Positions 62,585 through 64,000 of a DNA stretch of 64,000 nt are shown here, in pieces. This DNA is from Acidobacteriota bacterium (lineage in GTDB: Bacteria > Acidobacteriota > Vicinamibacteria > Vicinamibacterales > UBA823): NCBI GenBank assembly GCA_002730525.1, contig PCAK01000023.1:62001-126000 (forward strand). Reading direction: 5' to 3'. Position 1 is the stretch's first letter. Each line of letters starts with the position of its first letter. The translations under genes and the position numbers were made by a program. The notes under the pieces are model-generated. The model was not told the origin of the DNA. It worked only from the letters and a program-made list of their open reading frames with translations, and did not search any database.

Positions 62585-62616
62585 GCGAAGAGGCGAAGAG
62601 GCGAAGAGGCGAAGAG
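62585..62616 (+). repeat. Four perfect copies of an 8-bp tandem repeat before the MFS gene
   Basis: GCGAAGAG is repeated exactly four times (62585-62592, -62600, -62608, -62616), preceded by a degenerate copy GCTGCGAG. The last copy ends 4 nt before ATG 62621 and supplies the only purine-rich, SD-like sequence (GAAGAGGCGAAGAG). Copy-number change would alter the leader by 8 nt but not the reading frame. Confidence 0.85.
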
Positions 62617-62620
62617 ACCG

Positions 62621-63916
62621 ATGTCGCGCAGTTGGTGGATCGTCGTGGCCGGGTTCCTGAGCATCGTGTTCACCTTCGGGGTGCCCACGATGATGATGCC
62701 GGTGATCTACTCGCCGCTCATCGACGAGTTCGGCTGGTCGCGCACCCAGGTGACGTTCGTCGCGACACTGAAGTTCGGCGCGGGTGCGGTCTTCGGGATC
62801 TTCTTTGGTGCGCTGGTCGATCGATTCTCGATCCGCCGGATCGTGATGCTGGCCTCGATCACCTCGGGCGTGGCGATGGCGAGCTTCCTCCTCGTGCAGT
62901 CGCTCTGGCAGTACTACCTGGCTGGCTTGGTGCTCGGACTCGGCTCGATTGCGGTCATGATCGCGGTGAAGGTGCTCGTTTCGCGGCGGTTCATGCGCCG
63001 GCAGGGCTTCGCCATCGGCGCCGCGCTGCTGGGCACCAGCGTGGCCGGGACGTTCACGCCGGTCCTGGCGCGGGCGCTGATCGAGCAGTATGGCTGGCGG
63101 ATGACCGTTGCGCTGCTGAGCGTCGGCATCTGGACCATCGCGCTGCCCACCTTCCTGGCGATCGTCAAGGACGCTGAAAAGGAATCAGCGGGGCCGGAAC
63201 CCGAGGTCGCGCTGCCGCCTGCGCGCGCGGAGCAGTTGGCCGCCGCCGAGATGGAGTTCTCGGAGGTCGTGCGCAGCCGGTCGTTCTGGATGATCGGTCT
63301 GGCGCTCATGCTGATCGGGTTCGTCGATCAGGCGATGGGGCAGCACCTCGTGCTGTATCTGGAGCGCGACGTCGGGTTGGGCCTGTCGGTGGCCGCCACC
63401 ACTCTGAGTGCCGTCTTCTTCGTCAGCATCGTCGGCAAGCTGGGCTTCGGCTGGCTGTACGACAAGCTGTCGGTCCACGGCGTGATGCTGTGCTACTTCC
63501 TCATGGCCGTGGCCGTGATCCTCGCGTTCCCGGCGCAGCTGCTGCCGGTGTTGATTGCGTTTACCGTCGTGCGGGGGCTGGCGCACGGCGGGGCGATCGT
63601 GGACATCCCGGTGCTGTCGAAGCATTGCTTCGGACCGAAAGTGCTCGGCAAGACGATCGGCGTTCTGACGGCCTGCGTCACGGTCGGCTTCGCCCTCGGG
63701 CCGCCGGTCGTCGGGTACATCCACGACGTGCAGGGGAGCTACCGGAACGCCTTCCTCCTCCTCATCGGGGTGTCCATTGCCGCCGGGCTCGCACTGCTCG
63801 GGGTGAAGGCCACCTACCGCGAGCGCGTGGCCGCGCTGGAACAGGCCGCGCGCGGCGAGCCGGCGCAGGTGGCCTGGGGCGCCGCGAGCAGCGAAGCGGC
63901 TCGACCGTCGAGCTAG
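62621..63916 (+). CDS. MFS transporter (monocarboxylate/OFA-like)
   Basis: 431 residues, 12 predicted membrane spans in two six-helix halves split by an acidic loop (EKESAGPEPEVALPPARAEQ). The N-half shows FGVPTMMMPVIYSPLIDEFG (20 residues), the MFS A-type motif GALVDRFSIRRIV and LVLGLGSIAVMIAVKVLVSR (20). The C-half shows GKLGFGWLYDKLSVHG and the helix-11/12 region ACVTVGFALGPPVVGYIHD. It resembles monocarboxylate or oxalate/formate-type carriers. Substrate unknown. Translation is probably from the tandem-repeat SD. Confidence 0.87.
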   Translation: MSRSWWIVVAGFLSIVFTFGVPTMMMPVIYSPLIDEFGWSRTQVTFVATLKFGAGAVFGIFFGALVDRFSIRRIVMLASITSGVAMASFLLVQSLWQYYLAGLVLGLGSIAVMIAVKVLVSRRFMRRQGFAIGAALLGTSVAGTFTPVLARALIEQYGWRMTVALLSVGIWTIALPTFLAIVKDAEKESAGPEPEVALPPARAEQLAAAEMEFSEVVRSRSFWMIGLALMLIGFVDQAMGQHLVLYLERDVGLGLSVAATTLSAVFFVSIVGKLGFGWLYDKLSVHGVMLCYFLMAVAVILAFPAQLLPVLIAFTVVRGLAHGGAIVDIPVLSKHCFGPKVLGKTIGVLTACVTVGFALGPPVVGYIHDVQGSYRNAFLLLIGVSIAAGLALLGVKATYRERVAALEQAARGEPAQVAWGAASSEAARPSS

Positions 63917-63937
63917 CGACTCACCGCCGGATCCGCC

Positions 63938-64000
63938 ATGGCGAATTACAACGCGTACGACGGACCCCACCGCGATCTCCGCGAGTTACTGGAGCGCGCC
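63938..64000 (+). CDS. 5' end of a gene cut by the window edge (possibly UbiD-family decarboxylase)
   Basis: ATG 63938 opens 21 codons to the window end: MANYNAYDGPHRDLRELLER. The DLRELLER start loosely resembles UbiD-family decarboxylases (DLRxFLxxLE), which would suit the orphan ubiX-like gene in the menaquinone operon, but 21 residues are too few to decide. It follows the MFS stop by 22 nt. Confidence 0.35.
   Translation, partial: MANYNAYDGPHRDLRELLERA

Overview
The window is one GC-rich chromosomal segment, densely packed with housekeeping operons. It encodes an LPS-assembly lipoprotein (lptE) and a TonB-type transducer, so the organism is diderm. Menaquinone is made by the futalosine route (mqnA, mqnC, an mqnX-like deaminase, an mqnP-like prenyltransferase and a ubiX-like gene), and bacillithiol synthesis is indicated by bshC. 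Together with a DUF1844 protein, several Ser/Thr kinase genes and propeller-type secreted proteins, this fits an Acidobacteriota genome, perhaps the Vicinamibacteria. That placement is inferred from gene content only.

Layout. 0-5.3 kb: menaquinone operon. 5.3-9.9 kb: TonB-like protein, miaA, a 159-bp palindromic element, deoB, dGTPase. 10-14.1 kb: DUF177-rpmF and fabD-fabG-acpP-fabF. 14.2-17.6 kb: etfB-etfA-ETF:quinone oxidoreductase, which could feed electrons into the menaquinone made by the first operon. 17.6-23.5 kb: DUF374 acyltransferase, deacetylase, leuS-lptE-holA. 23.5-36.3 kb is mostly on the minus strand: rpsT, S4 protein, lytic transglycosylase, alaS, recX, a pilT remnant, ilvE, a Ser/Thr kinase, then xdhC-hrcA-grpE-dnaJ-prmA. 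rsmE is the plus-strand exception. 36.4-40.4 kb: class A PBP and bshC. 40.5-47.2 kb: a membrane pseudokinase with PEGA domains translationally coupled to carA, then carB. 47.3-53.5 kb: mazG divergent from DUF1844-MBL hydrolase, then ribF, a small unknown, cysS and a class III aminotransferase.

The last 10 kb looks different. From 53.5 kb on there is a frameshifted yraN, tRNA-Gly and tRNA-Cys with an integrase C-terminal remnant against the tRNA-Cys 3' end, a truncated Cys-rich ORF, a kinase N-terminal remnant, an internally deleted HD-domain remnant and a large propeller gene broken by an in-frame TGA. I read this as an old integration hot spot undergoing decay. Intact genes in it are an NHL-type secreted protein, a CsgG-like protein, an MscS-type channel and an MFS transporter preceded by an 8-bp tandem repeat.

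Two cross-cutting signals stand out. First, several genes have a -10-like box 6-14 nt before the start codon and no usable Shine-Dalgarno (SD), which implies leaderless or nearly leaderless mRNAs. Second, two genes (ETF:quinone oxidoreductase and the pseudokinase) appear to start with CTG behind strong SD sequences. No CRISPR array, rRNA gene or intact mobile element is visible.
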